From Rutidosis leptorrhynchoides (taxonomy: Eukaryota > Streptophyta > Magnoliopsida > Asterales > Asteraceae), in NCBI RefSeq assembly GCF_046630445.1, contig NC_092340.1:35920001-35984000 (forward strand): DNA of 64,000 bases. Reading direction: 5' to 3'. Shown one piece after another: positions 1-11,781 of this stretch. Position 1 is the first letter of the stretch. Each line of letters starts with the position of its first letter. The notes under the pieces were generated by a model. That model did not search any database and was not told the DNA's origin. It was given only the letters and a program-made list of their open reading frames with translations. Made by a program: the position numbers and the translations under genes.

Positions 1-940
1 CACACGCAAGATCCAAACTTACAATTTAATCAATCGAAACCCTAAGTCACCCATCTAGGCTTACTTACATGAATTTTACCCAAAACCCCCAAATTTCACA
101 ATAAAATGGGTTTATAACTCTAACTAACACAAACCCTAACTCAAACAAGAAATCAAACACTACAATTCGTATTAGGGTTTACCTCAAGCACCAAAACGAG
201 CTCTAGTAGCTAGAAACACCAAGGAGAACCAAAACCCGCTTCCAATTTGGGCAAAAATCACCATCTTCATCATAACTCAAGCTTCCTCTCTCTAGAAACT
301 CATCTCTCTCTCTAAGATTGGGAGTGTTTGAATGGATGTCAAAATGATCCAAAAGTGGATCTAAAACTGATATTACAGCCACAAATCCGTCCATAAGTGA
401 AATACCAACTTTGCCCCTCATTTAACTCATTAAAAGGCTGAAAAGTACCAGAACGTGCCTATTGTCGCGCCGCGGAGCAGTTTGTCGCGCCGTGGCCCAA
501 AGGGTGATTTTAGAACATGTTTTTCAAGCTTTCTGACCTTCAACATAGGCATTTGTCGCGCCGCGGAGCAATTTGTCGCGCCGTGACAATTGCCTGTTTC
601 ATCCGAACTTCAGCAAACTTGTTTTGGCCATAACTTTTTGACCGTAACTCCGTTTTCGATGAATCAAATATCGTTGGAAACGTAATAAGATTTCCTTTCT
701 AATGGTAAGGTTTTGAAATGTCAACTCAAACTTTATTTGGGATCGAAAAGGTACGTACACATCATGTAACTCAAACAACGTCCAGTTTTCTTCAACATTC
801 GAACAAGCAACACGTGTACGCTTGGTACACTTCATGCACTCATCGTACAATCATCTTTATACTATTATACAACCAAGTATGAACATTCTAAAGATCAATC
901 AAGTACCTCATACATGTATGAAGAAAAACGGGATGTTACA
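1..940. mobile_element. LTR remnant (probable Ty3-type), truncated by window start
   Basis: No credible host gene is visible here. The stretch ends in GGGATGTTACA, a common plant Ty3 LTR terminus (…ACA), at position 940, and what follows belongs to another element. It holds a run of GC-rich TTGTCGCGCCG motifs between 462 and 583 in otherwise AT-rich DNA, and the predicted short ORFs look random. The left end lies outside the window, so family and orientation cannot be fixed. It may be a solo LTR nested in the internal region that follows. The assignment rests on the terminus and on context. Confidence 0.4.
462..583. repeat. Four copies of a TTGTCGCGCCG motif
   Basis: The 11-mer TTGTCGCGCCG starts at 462, 482, 553 and 573, forming two pairs 20 bp apart. 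In each pair the first copy continues CGGAGCA and the second continues TG. The block is far more GC- and CpG-rich than its surroundings. Function is unknown; it lies in LTR-like DNA. Confidence 0.8.
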
Positions 941-1833
941 AAAGGCTTTAAAAAGTACATAACTTTTACGCAGTATTTCTTTAATGACATTGAAATTATG
1001 AATCAATACTTCGTTATTTGTTGATGTATGATGTTCGGTTCGTGGAATTCTTGTGAATTTCGCAAAGTACGAATGATGTTATCTGAAAAGTTTCGGGTAC
1101 ATCGATGATGAAAGTGTAAAATCAAATATATACTTGATTTATTATGAATTGGAATTTGTTGAATTGCGACAGAGATTGTAGTTAACGCTGGTTAAGTTGC
1201 GGCCGAAGGACGTACATTATTGCATATTTGTAATATGAATTAACCGAGTAGTTAAGATTCACACACAATAGCTTAGCACGGAAAGATTTATTTTTATTTC
1301 AAAATATATAAAATATACATATAATTTCTTCAAAGGGAATGAGTTAATTCTTCATAACTCGTTGATACAATATACGGGTTATTGATTCGTAATGATGTCC
1401 ATAGTGATTCTTGAGCTGACGGAGTTTGTGATGTTATAGGTGTTGTTGATTCTGATGTTGACTGTACTGATGATGCTGGTGACGCTGACGGTACTGTTGA
1501 TACTGTTGGTAAAACAAGTTTAGCTTGTTAATCACACACCATTTTTGTCAGGGTTTCTACTCTTCCTTCTATCATTTTGGTTCGCTTAACTGATTTATGG
1601 TTAGGGCTGGATTAGATAATCTCTAAGACTTTAGAGATTACATAATCTGCGCAGAATGTTTCTCCAATGAAGTTATGAATTAATACTTCGTCGGTTATTG
1701 TTGTTGGTATTCCTTGGTATCTACTGGGCGTATGACATTGGTGCTCATGGGACAGAGTGTAAAGTTGAGGTTTACGACGTGGTTGTGGTTGGGGTGGTAA
1801 TGGTACTATTGGCGTTGATGATGGTGTTACTGG

Positions 1834-2268
1834 TTATGCTGCTGATGCTGCTGATGGTGTTTGTAATCTCTGCACCATATTCTCCAAAGCCACTACCCGA
1901 GCGCGAAGTTCTTTGACTTCTTCTATTATACCAGGATGATTGTCTGTCGGAACGAGCGGATAAATAAAATCTAGAATTTGATGTAGTATATAATCGTGAT
2001 GAGATACCCTGGAAATGAGAGAGAAAATGGTGTCTCGAACAGGTTCGTCGGTAAGTGCTTCAGGTTCTTCGCCAAGAGGGCAATGTGGTGGATGGAAAGG
2101 ATCGCCTTCTTCTTGTTTCCAATGATTGAGGAGGCTACGAACCCATCCCCAATTCATCCAGAATAGGTGATGACTGATTGGTTGATCCATTCCGGTCACA
2201 CTGCTTTCGGAGCTTGAGTGAGATTCCATTTCGGAATCCGAGTGACTTGAACTGATGACAAATTCCAT
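1834..2268 (-). CDS. gag-leader-like ORF of element A (144 aa)
   Basis: The ORF opens with an acidic Ser-rich N-terminus, then a tryptophan-containing central part, then a heptad-like C-terminal helix around residues 115-140. It is the first long frame after the primer-binding site of the adjoining LTR, on the same strand. I recognise it as retroelement-type rather than a host gene by position and composition; no domain was matched by a search. It is treated as part of a fossil element. Confidence 0.5.
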   Translation of the reverse strand: MEFVISSSHSDSEMESHSSSESSVTGMDQPISHHLFWMNWGWVRSLLNHWKQEEGDPFHPPHCPLGEEPEALTDEPVRDTIFSLISRVSHHDYILHQILDFIYPLVPTDNHPGIIEEVKELRARVVALENMVQRLQTPSAASAA

Positions 2269-2685
2269 TTCGTACGATTGGATAAAGGATTTTCGATATA
2301 AAATGATTTTTCGGCTATCGGGTGGTATTCTATTTACATAGGATATCTATATATAGAGATCAAAAGATTTCATAAATTACGGAGGAATTTGCGGGATATG
2401 TCAGGCAAAGTTTAAAGTAACAGATACGATAAGATATGATTTAGCAGATACGCTAAGATATGAATTTTGTCTATACACTACTCATGCAATTAATGTAGCA
2501 AGACGTGTCTAGACTAATAATGATAAGCAGGTAATTTCCTATGGATGATAAGCAGATGATTTCCGACTAGAAATGATAAGCAAAACTTTTGACATGCAGA
2601 CACGGTCGAAGTCCAGACTCACTAATGCATCCTAACGACTTATCAGTTAGACACACTAATGCAGACCTGGTTCGCTAAGACCACC

Positions 2686-2697
2686 GCTCTGATACCA
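2686..2697 (-). other. Primer-binding site, tRNA-iMet type
   Basis: Read on the minus strand this is TGGTATCAGAGC, the standard plant initiator-tRNA-Met primer site. It lies two bases inside the LTR that begins at 2700, and so fixes the element as leftward with 2700-6207 as its 5' LTR. Confidence 0.85.
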
Positions 2698-2699
2698 AC

Positions 2700-5600
2700 T
2701 GAAAGGACCCGTTCATATACATTATAAACGATTCACAATAGTTGATTACATTGCGAGGTATTTGACCTCTATATGATACATTTTACAAACATTGCATTCG
2801 TTTTTAAAAGACAATCTTTCTTTACATCAAAAATTGACAGGCATGCATACCATTTCATAATATCCACTATCTAACTATAAATTGATTTAATAATAATCTT
2901 TGATGAACTCAATGACTCGAATGCAACGTTCTTCGAAATATGCTATGAAAGACTCCAAGTAATATCTTTAAAATGAGCAAATGCACAGCGGAAGATTTCT
3001 TTAACACCTGAGAATAAACATGCTTTAAAGTGTCAACCAAAAGGTTGGTGAGTTCATTAGTTTATCATAATCATTTATTTCCATCATTTTAATAGACCAC
3101 AAGAATTTCATTTCCAATTCTCATAAATATACGTCCCATGCATAGAGACAAAAATAATCATTCATATGGTGAACACCTGGTAACCGACATTAACTAGATA
3201 CATATAAGAATATCCCCTATCATTCCGGGATCCTCCTTCGGACATGATATAATTTCGAAGTACTAAAGCATCCGGTACTTTGGATGGGGTTTGTTAGGCC
3301 CAATAGATCTATCTTTAGGATTCGCGTCAATTAGGGTGTCTGTTCCCTAATTCTTAGATTACCAGACTTTAATAAAAAGGGGCATATTCGATTTCGATAA
3401 TTCAACCATAGAATGTAGTTTCAATTACTTGTGTCTATTTCGTCAAACATTTATAAAAGCGCATGTATTCTCAGTCCCAAAAATATAAAGGGTAAAAAGG
3501 CAAATGAAACTCACCATACTGTATTTCGTAGTAAAAATACATATAACGTCATTGAACAAGTGCAAGGTTGGCCTCGGATTCACGAACCTATATTAATTAT
3601 ATATATTTATATGTTGGTCAATATTTGTATAGCAATTTAGGTCAGGTCATAGTGTAATCCTATCCTATAGCTCGAGTCTGACTCTACAGTATAGTAACAT
3701 GTTATATTACTCATGCTCAATTAAGATTCTAGTAAAAGGTGACGTGTGAAACAACGTAACACAAATGGTTTCATAATCATAAAATAGTATTTTAGGTTTT
3801 TTTTTTTTTAGAGAAAATCAACACAAAAAGTTAACTGAAAAGTTAACAGGAAAAGTCAAAGTTCAAAGTCAAAAGTCAAAGGTTAAAGTCAAAAGTCAAA
3901 GGTCAAAGTAAAAATGAGGTCGCATGCAAATATATAATAACTTATACAAAAATGATTTTCTATCAAACATGACTAAACGGGTCACTTCAGCTATTTTTAG
4001 AAAAAATTATCGGAACTCCGATTGATAAACGGCCAAAGATAAAAGTTACACATTACCAAAAAGATTAAGCATAAATATTACAGAAGTAAACTAAACCTAG
4101 ACAACTCGTAGTTGCCAACGCGTTTTCGGCGTTTCAAAGTTAATTTTTCAGCTTTAATAAATTTACAAAAGTGACCGAGTAGCCTACTTTGGAGATTTTT
4201 AGAAAATTCCTCAAAACTCGTATTGACAAACGGTCAAAGCCTGCAAATTCTCGTTACCACAAAGATATAACATGATTTTTGGCAAGAGTAAACACATATC
4301 AGACCGACCATGACAACTGATACAAAACTGACATTTTTAAATAAAAAAGTTTCAGCTCTTTTTAGAATTTTAAAATGTGACCAAACCGTCAACTTTGATG
4401 ATTTTTAGAAAAATCGTCGAGACTCGAATTGACAAACGGCCAGAGTCGTTTGTTAGACCTTACAGCAAAGAATTCAGTGGTATTTTTTTTATATATGAAA
4501 CAACGCAGATCAGCGAGAATTTCAGTTCCCGTTTCGACATTTCATCAAAATTTGCAAAACTTCTTTTGTCCATAACTTGACAACCGTTCAACGAAACGAG
4601 ACGTGCTTTATATGAAAATTCATCTACTCGACGAGTAGAATCCAAATAACCACTTTTTATAACCCAGAAAATTAGTTCACTAATTATCATCAGCAATTTT
4701 AATTACGAAATTAATTATGCAATTTGTTTATTTCATAACTTTCTAACCGTTACTTGGATTCAAGTGATTCTTAAACCAACATTCAACTATTTTTCGCTAG
4801 CTTTCCAACGACATGCATATCTTATACCTTATCTTAATCGTATATGTAACTAATTCAGGAATCAACATAACCTATCTAATGGCAATATCAAAAGTACAAG
4901 CATGCATAATCCTATATACTCGAGCACTAGTCAGGGATACATTATTAGTATGTAAAAATTAAATTATGAGTACTCACATATCAATATTGAGATTCAATAT
5001 TGCAGGAAAGGTACATAAACGCAACGGAGATGATAAACACTATATTGACCTCACGAGCATACCCATGAACCATACTCAATCACCTCCATAGCTATAACCC
5101 ATAATTTCCTTAATCCTATCCCACTTAAAAAAACAACTTCGAAATCCCTCGGACAGCACTCCGTCGTAATATTTTATGTATACTAATAATATCTTGAAAT
5201 AATACGGAGTAAATATATATATGTAAATCGATTGAGAGAGTTTAGAGAAAAATATTTTTAAGTTTCTATGAAATAATGAAACCTATTGAATTCTATTTAT
5301 AATAGATTTTTGAATTATTAAAGTGAATTATTAAAGTATGAATTATTAAAGTGAATTATTAAAGTATGAATTATTAAAGTGAATTATTAAAGTATGAATT
5401 ATTAAAGTGAATTATTAAAGTATGAATTATTAAAGTGAATTATTAAAGTTAAAGTAAAGTAAAAATAAAGTAAAGATAAAGTTTAAGTATAGTAAAAGTA
5501 TAAAACTACATAATACGTATAATACGCGTATAAATATATATAATATTAATTTAAATCATTATATATATTTAATAAAATAAAATATAAATATCGTTATCTT

Positions 5601-6207
5601 TATCACACTAGTTAAGTAATGAGTTGTTAAAAGTGGTTCTAGATATTTATAAAAGTTATATACGTTTTAATAATAAAGTTCTTTTTAAACTGAAAACGTT
5701 TTTGTACGTTTGAAACTAAATAGATCAATCGAGTCTTTATGAGATTCAATCTTCCACTATCCTTTGTCTAGTTCTCAATGATTGACAATTTGTTCATATT
5801 TATAAATCACTTTACCATTTTCCGAATATTGTTAAAATGAAAAGATTTCTCAAATCAACGTGGGCCTTTCAACAGAGACTTGTAATCATAATTCAATATA
5901 TCTGATAATTCAATCATTTAATCTTATCTTCTAATTCCATTGATAAACATTTTGAAACAGATACAATCATATAAAGTATTTAATCTAATATTTTGTTTAC
6001 GTTTCAAGTTATAATATATATACACATATACATATATAATCATATTCGTTTAATGGTTCGTGAATCGTTGGAACTTGGTCGAGGTTATAATGAATGTATG
6101 AACATAGTTTAAAATTCTTGAAATTTAACTTAACAAATATTGCTTATCGTGTCGAAATAATATAAAGATAAAGTTTAAATTTGGTTGGAAATTTTCGGGT
6201 TGTTACA
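2700..6207 (-). repeat. 5' LTR of element A (Ty3, long LTR)
   Basis: The LTR begins TGAAAGGACCCGTTCATAT and ends GGGTTGTTACA, so it has TG…CA termini. It is about 3.5 kb long. The same family appears at 59131-61975. Both share an internal minisatellite built on GAATTATTAAAGT and the phrase GGCCCAATAGATCTATC. It abuts the internal region of another element at 6208, so element A probably inserted there. The two family members differ in length and visibly in sequence, suggesting considerable age. Confidence 0.8.
5312..5449. repeat. LTR-internal minisatellite (GAATTATTAAAGT units)
   Basis: About ten units of alternating GAATTATTAAAGT and GAATTATTAAAGTAT lie in tandem, followed by degenerate AAAGTAAAGT. 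The same array with a different unit count is at 61083-61255 in the related LTR. Confidence 0.9.
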
Positions 6208-6918
6208 CCTGGTGGCTTAGAGGTTCCCGGGTTATTGTTACAACTTAAGAAATACGGGTGTTGACGATACATATAAAGTTCATCGGTGTTGGAATCAGGT
6301 TTCTCTATTTTGATGCCCTTTCCCTTATTATATTCTTTTGCCTTTTCAAATTGGGTCGAGGTAATTTCTATAACATCGTCGGAATCCTCATCGGGATCCG
6401 ATTCATGGGAAAATTAGTAATCTTCCCAATATTTTTCTTCCTCGACGGAAACACCATTGACCATTTTTAACTTTGGTCCATTGTTTGAGGATTTTCTTTT
6501 ATTTATCTGTTTTTCTATGGTTCCTAATATTTCCTCCTCCGGAACCTCTTCTTCCGGTTCCTCTTCTTCTGGTTCCTCCTCTTCCGGTTCCTCCTCTTCC
6601 GGTTCCTCCTCTTCCGGTTCCTCCTCGAGAATTTGTGAATCTTCCCAAACTATATTCGACTCTTCATTATTATTAGGTGAGTCGATGGAATTTGTACTAG
6701 AGGTAGACATCTAACACACAATATCAAACACGTTAAGAAATTAATATATCACATAATATTTACATGTTAACAATATATAGTTTCCAACAAAAATGTCAAG
6801 CAATCGTTTTTCAAGTAAACACGGTCGAAGTTCAGACTCACTAATGCATCCTAACGAACTCGATAAGACACACTAATGCAAATTTCTGGTTCTCTAAGAC
6901 CAACACTCGGATACCAAC
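6208..6918 (-). mobile_element. Internal 5' fragment of a Tekay-type Ty3 element (element B)
   Basis: This 0.7 kb matches the leader of the fuller element at 49590-50298, including the opening CCTGGTGG…TTAGAGGTTCC, the acidic ORF at 6710-6414 and the primer-binding site next to the LTR at 6919. Everything beyond is gone, replaced at 6207/6208 by the LTR of element A. The fragment is broken and clearly older than the 40275-53724 copy. Confidence 0.8.
6414..6710 (-). CDS. Acidic Glu/Pro-repeat ORF of element B (98 aa)
   Basis: It starts MSTSSTNSIDSPNNNEESN and contains five or more tandem EEEPEEEEP-type units encoded by a 15-bp minisatellite at about 6538-6627. It corresponds to the ORF at 49475-50089 of the related full element, which has a different repeat spelling and number. 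It sits directly after the primer-binding site. Its role in the element is unknown; a low-complexity acidic protein upstream of gag is not a standard Ty3 part. Confidence 0.6.
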   Translation of the reverse strand: MSTSSTNSIDSPNNNEESNIVWEDSQILEEEPEEEEPEEEEPEEEEPEEEEPEEEVPEEEILGTIEKQINKRKSSNNGPKLKMVNGVSVEEEKYWEDY

Positions 6919-8119
6919 TGAAATGTCCCGTTCATATTGATTATAAACGTTCCATATTAATTGATTTCGTCGCGAGGTTTTGACCTCTATATGCGACGTT
7001 TTTCAAAGACTGCATTCATTTTTAAAACAACAATAACCTTTATTTTATCGATAAAGGTTTAAAAAGTATTACGTAGATTATCAAATAATGATAATCTAAA
7101 ATATACCATTTACACACGACCATTACATAATGGTTTACAATAAGAATATATTACATCAAAAATAAGTTTCTTGAATGCAGTTTTTACACAATATCATACA
7201 AGCATGGACTCCAAATCTTGTCCTTATTTTAGTATGCAACAGTGGAAGCTCTTAATAATCACCTGAGAATAAACATGCTTTAAACGTCAACAAAAATGTT
7301 GGTGAGTTATAGGTTTAACCTATATATTATCAAATCATAATAATAGACCACAAGATTTCATTTTTATAACACATCTCATATCAGGCATTTCGCAAACTGC
7401 ATAGAGATAAAAATCATTCATATGTTGAACACCTGGTAATCGACGTTAACTTAATGCATATAATATCCCCAAAACAGAACCTCTCGTATGTATAATAATC
7501 TCGAAGTACTAAACCATCAATAACCTGAATGGGGGTTGTTAAGCCCAATAGATCTATCTTTAGGATTCGCGTCAATTAGGGGTCATTTTCCTAATTCTAA
7601 GGTTACCAGACTTGAAGGGCGATATTCGGTTTAATAATCCAACCATAGAATGTAGTTTTGCGTACTTGTGTCTATTTTGTAAAATATTTATAAAGCTGCA
7701 TGTATTCTCATCCCAAAAAAAAAAATTAGATTGTAAAAGTGGGACTATAACTCACTTTCATAGATTTTTACTTTGCCGAAAGTAAGACTTGGCCACTGGT
7801 CGATTCACGAACCTATAACAAATGTGTACATATATATCAAAGTATGATCGAAATATATTCACAACATTTTTTATTACGTTTTTATGATTTAAGTTTGTTA
7901 AGTTAGCAGTCCTCGTTAGTAACCTACAACTAGTTGTCCACAGTTAGATGTACAGAAAATAAATCAATATATATTATCTTGAATCAATCCACGACCCAGT
8001 GTATACACGTCTCAGGATAGATCACAACTCAAAGTATATATATTTTTGGAATCAACATCAACCCTGTATAGCTAACTCAAACATTACTGCATTGAAGGTG
8101 GGTCAATATGATATGTCAA

Positions 8120-8146
8120 ATAATATATATATATATATATATATAT
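8120..8146. repeat. Short (AT)n tract in LTR B
   Basis: A run of AT dinucleotides interrupts a near-duplicate phrase (GGGTCAATATGATATGTCAAA) found on both sides. The flanking copies suggest a small local tandem duplication around the run. Confidence 0.7.
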
Positions 8147-9851
8147 GGGTCAATATGATATGTCAAAACATTGTATACGTGTCTATGGTATCCCAAGATT
8201 ACATAATATGTATAATACAATATAAATTAGTTAGGATATGTTTAGTCTAGATTTGTTACAAAATTTTCGTAGCTAAAACTAGCAAGTTTATCCAATTTTG
8301 TTTTACCCGTCATTTCTTCGTTTCAAATCCGTTTTGAGTGATTCAAGTTGCTATGGTTTCATAATGAACTAAAATTTATGAAACTAAACAGAAAAAGTAT
8401 AAGTTTATAGTCGAAAATACAGGTTACAAGTCATTTTTTAAAGAGGTAGTCATTTCCGTCAAAAAAACGACATCTTGATGACCATTTTGAAAAACATACT
8501 TCCACTTTGTGTTTAACCATGATTCTTGGATATAGTATCATGTTCATATGTAATATCATTTTTCCATAAAACAAACTTCCAATTCAAAGATTAAGATACT
8601 TTTTATTTTTATTTTTAACCCAAAACAGCCCCCGATTTCACTACGACGGCGTATGTCCGATTTTACGGTGTTCTTCGTATTTCCAGGTTTTAAATCATTA
8701 AGTTAGCATATCATATAGATATAGAACATGTGTTTATTTGATTTTAAAAGTCAAGTTAGAAGGATTAACTTTATTTGCGAACAAGTTTAGAATTAACTAA
8801 ACTATGTTCTAGTGATTACAAGTTTAAATCTTCGAATAAGATAGCTTTATATGTATGAATCGAATGATGTTATGAACATCATTACTACCTTAAGTTTAGT
8901 AGGTAAACCTACTGGAAGTGACAAGAAATGATCTAGCTTCAAAAGATTCTTGGATGACTTGAAAGTTCTTGAAGTAGAATCATGACACGAAAACAAGTTC
9001 AAGTAAGATTTCTGCTCGAATTAAGATTGTTATAGTTATAGAAATTGAATCAAAGTTTGAATATGAGTATTACCTTGAATTAGAGAGATAACCTACTGTA
9101 AGTAACAAAGGTTTCTTGATCTTGGATGATTACTTGGAATGGATTAGAAAGCTTGGAAGTAATTTTGCCAACTTGAAAGTGTTCTTGGTTTTATGAAACT
9201 AGAACTTATAGAATATATGAAGAACACTTAGAACTTGAAGATAGAACTTGAGAGAGATCAATTAGATGAAGAAAATTGAAGAATGAAAGTGTTTGTAGGT
9301 GTTTTTGGTCGTTGGTATATGGATTAGATATAAAGGATGTGTAAGTTTGTTTTCATGTAAATAATTCATGAATGATTTATAATATTTTTTGTAATTTTGT
9401 GAGATATTTCATGCTAGTTGCCAAATGATGGTTCCCACATGTTTAATGACTCACATGGGCTGCTAAGGAGCTGATCATTGAAGTGTATATACCAATAGTA
9501 TATACATCTAGAAGCTGTGTATTGTACGAGTACGAATACGGGTGCATACAAGTAGAATTGTTGATGAAAATGAATGAGGATGTAATTGTAAGCATTTTTG
9601 TTAAGTAGAAGTACTTTGATATGTGTCTTGAAGTCTTTCAAAAGTGTACTAATACATCTAAATACACTACATGTATATACATTTTAACTGAGTCGTTAAG
9701 TCATCGTTAGTCGTTACATGTAAGTGTTGTTTTGAAACCTTTAAGTTAACGATCTTGTTAAATGTAATTAATTCATTGTTATTATACTTAAATGAGATGT
9801 TAAATTGTTATGTTAACATGATAACATGGTGTATGAATATATCTTAACATC

Positions 9852-9885
<34 letters not shown>

Positions 9886-10192
9886 GTTAAAATACTATTA
9901 CAACGATAATCGTTACGTATATATATTGTTTCGAAATTCTTAAGTTAGTAGTCTTGTTTTACATATGTAGTTCATTGTTAATATACTTAATGATATATAT
10001 AATTATCATTTTATCATGTTAAATATAGTGTAACAATATCTTAATATGATACATATGTATTTAGTAAGACGTTGTTATAACGATAATCGTTATATATATC
10101 GTTTCGAGTTTCTTAACTTAGTAGTCTCATTTTTATGTATATAACTCATTGTTAATATACCTAGTGATATACTTACTTATCATAATATCATG

Positions 10193-10193
<1 letters not shown>

Positions 10194-10284
<91 letters not shown>
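10194..10284. repeat. (AT)n microsatellite, about 45 units
   Basis: A pure AT run of about 91 bp followed by (CAT)4. It lies near the end of LTR B and is absent from the related LTRs near 43490 and 53515, so it expanded in this copy only. Confidence 0.95.
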
Positions 10285-10286
<2 letters not shown>

Positions 10287-10483
10287 TCATCATCATATGA
10301 TTTTTACAAGTTTTAACGTTCGTGAATCGCCGGTCAACTTGGGTGGTCAATTGTCTACATGACACTCATTTCAAATAATCAAGTCTTACCAAGTTTGATT
10401 GCTTAACATGTTGGAAACATTTAATCATGTAAATATCAATTTCATTTAATATATATAAACATGGAAAAGTTCGGGTCACTACA

Positions 10484-11370
10484 TGTGCATATATGTTTGT
10501 GAACATACGAACATTTCATATAATTCACAATTGAACATGTAATTTGTTCACAAACTGATCTTAACCAAATAATCAAATAATTATAAACATATAGTTATTA
10601 AAATAACATTTAATATCACATAAGGGCAAAATAAACATTTTCTACTAGGCCCGATCTGAGGATGTTACAATTACCCAGTAAGGATTATTTTGCTCAAAAT
10701 CCGTGATTAACGATGGCGAGATATTTGTTGAAATTGTACACCGATTTATCGAAACCACGAGTTGTATTTTGCATTTGTTTTTAAATTTACGATTTTAGAA
10801 TATAGCTTTGATGTGCGGGTGCAGGTGCAGGTGCAGGTGCAGGTGTTGTTTTGGAATATGGATTTGATTGTGCATGTGATCTTCAAATCAGAAACCCACA
10901 CATGATTGGCATGTGATTTGACTTAACGGACTTTTAACGTCCATTAGCCCTTGGGACTGCATACGCAAAACGATCAAGCCACAGGGACTGTTCATGTGAT
11001 TTTTCAGTTAAAAAAAGATACGTAATTAGTTTTAACGGTCTAGCAGGTAACCGGTTACACTTTGTTTATGTTAACATATTTGTAACTTTAAGATATGTAT
11101 TTTATATTTAAATAAAACTAAAAGTATATAACTTATTTATAACTTTAACGGTAGCGAAGAAGAAAAAAAAAATCAAAAAAGAACATAAATGCAACTAAAC
11201 AGTAGACACATATATGATACGTATGCAATTATCCTCCCACATAAGTGGAGACTAATAGACGGTGTTAGTGTATGTTTATAACGGCGTCTATTTCGTTCGT
11301 TACAAACAAACCCCGCGGTTTCAACTGGTGTAGGCCCCTTCTCTCTCAAACCCATACACGGCACCGTTTC
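10484..11370. other. Intergenic: LTR tail remnant, then unassigned DNA
   Basis: Positions 10484-10669 end in GAGGATGTTACA and look like the tail of another LTR into which element B inserted. After this I see no coding signal up to the leader of the next gene. A short (GGTGCA)4-5 array is at about 10822-10848. Confidence 0.4.
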
Positions 11371-11781
11371 CTTCCCTTCCTTCCGTTATCACTCCTCTCT
11401 CTAAATCTATCATCTTCTCTCTCTCTCTAGGGTTAACGATTTACCTCAAATCATATTTTTCAAAATTTTGGAGTGGGCGATGAAATGCGTTGTCTCCATA
11501 GGTATCGTTCAATTTTATCATTAATTTCGTATCAATATATTGATTTTTCTAGGGTTAGGGTTTCGTTAATTCTCCCTTTGTAAGATAATTGTTTGAATTT
11601 ACTAATCAATTGCTTATCTATTCATGTAATTCGTATTGATTTTAATGAAATTGAAATGAATTTGAGGTGGCTTAGCTGTATAGGTTATGCTGTGAATTGA
11701 TTTTAGAGGTTAGAAAAAGGGGATCTTGATAAAATTGATTGATATAGTTTTAGCGTGTGATTATATGAAGAGGTGCATCTC
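11371..11781 (+). promoter_or_regulatory. Promoter/5' leader of the HSP20-like gene
   Basis: The stretch has CT-rich leader sequence (CCTTCCCTTCC, then CTCTCTCTCTCTAGGG near 11420-11432), usual for plant 5'UTRs. A possible spliced start exists: ATG at 11480, donor ATAG|GTATCG at 11501/11502 and acceptor near 11770 would keep frame with the main ORF and add about ten residues. The polypyrimidine tract before that acceptor is weak, so this is only an alternative. Confidence 0.5.

Larger units (their letters stand above)
941..2699 (-). mobile_element. 5' internal region of leftward Ty3 LTR retrotransposon (element A)
   Basis: This stretch is the leader and start of coding region of an element read leftward from the LTR at 2700-6207. 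A tRNA-iMet primer-binding site sits two bases from the LTR. The first sizeable reading frame, 2268 down to 1834, is acidic and Ser-rich at its start, has a central HHDYILHQILDF segment and ends in a probable coiled coil (EEVKELRARVVALENMV), as in gag-like leader proteins of plant Ty3 elements. A Ser/Thr/Pro-rich stretch follows toward 1400. No pol is visible. The element is broken and incomplete here; the remainder is missing or lies left of the window. Confidence 0.6.
6919..10483 (-). repeat. 5' LTR of element B (Tekay-type Ty3)
   Basis: It begins TGAAATGTCCCGTTC and ends GGGTCACTACA. It is the same family as the LTRs at 40275-43699 and 50299-53724 but longer, partly because of a 91-bp AT run, and visibly diverged. 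A tRNA-iMet-like primer site (one mismatch) lies at 6905-6916. No partner LTR is in the window. Confidence 0.85.

Noticed and set aside
203-850. Two 70-80 residue frames at the left edge
   Set aside because: No domain, in LTR-like DNA, and of a length expected by chance.
10180-10365. Open frame of repeated Tyr-Ile on the minus strand
   Set aside because: It is only the translation of an (AT)n microsatellite.
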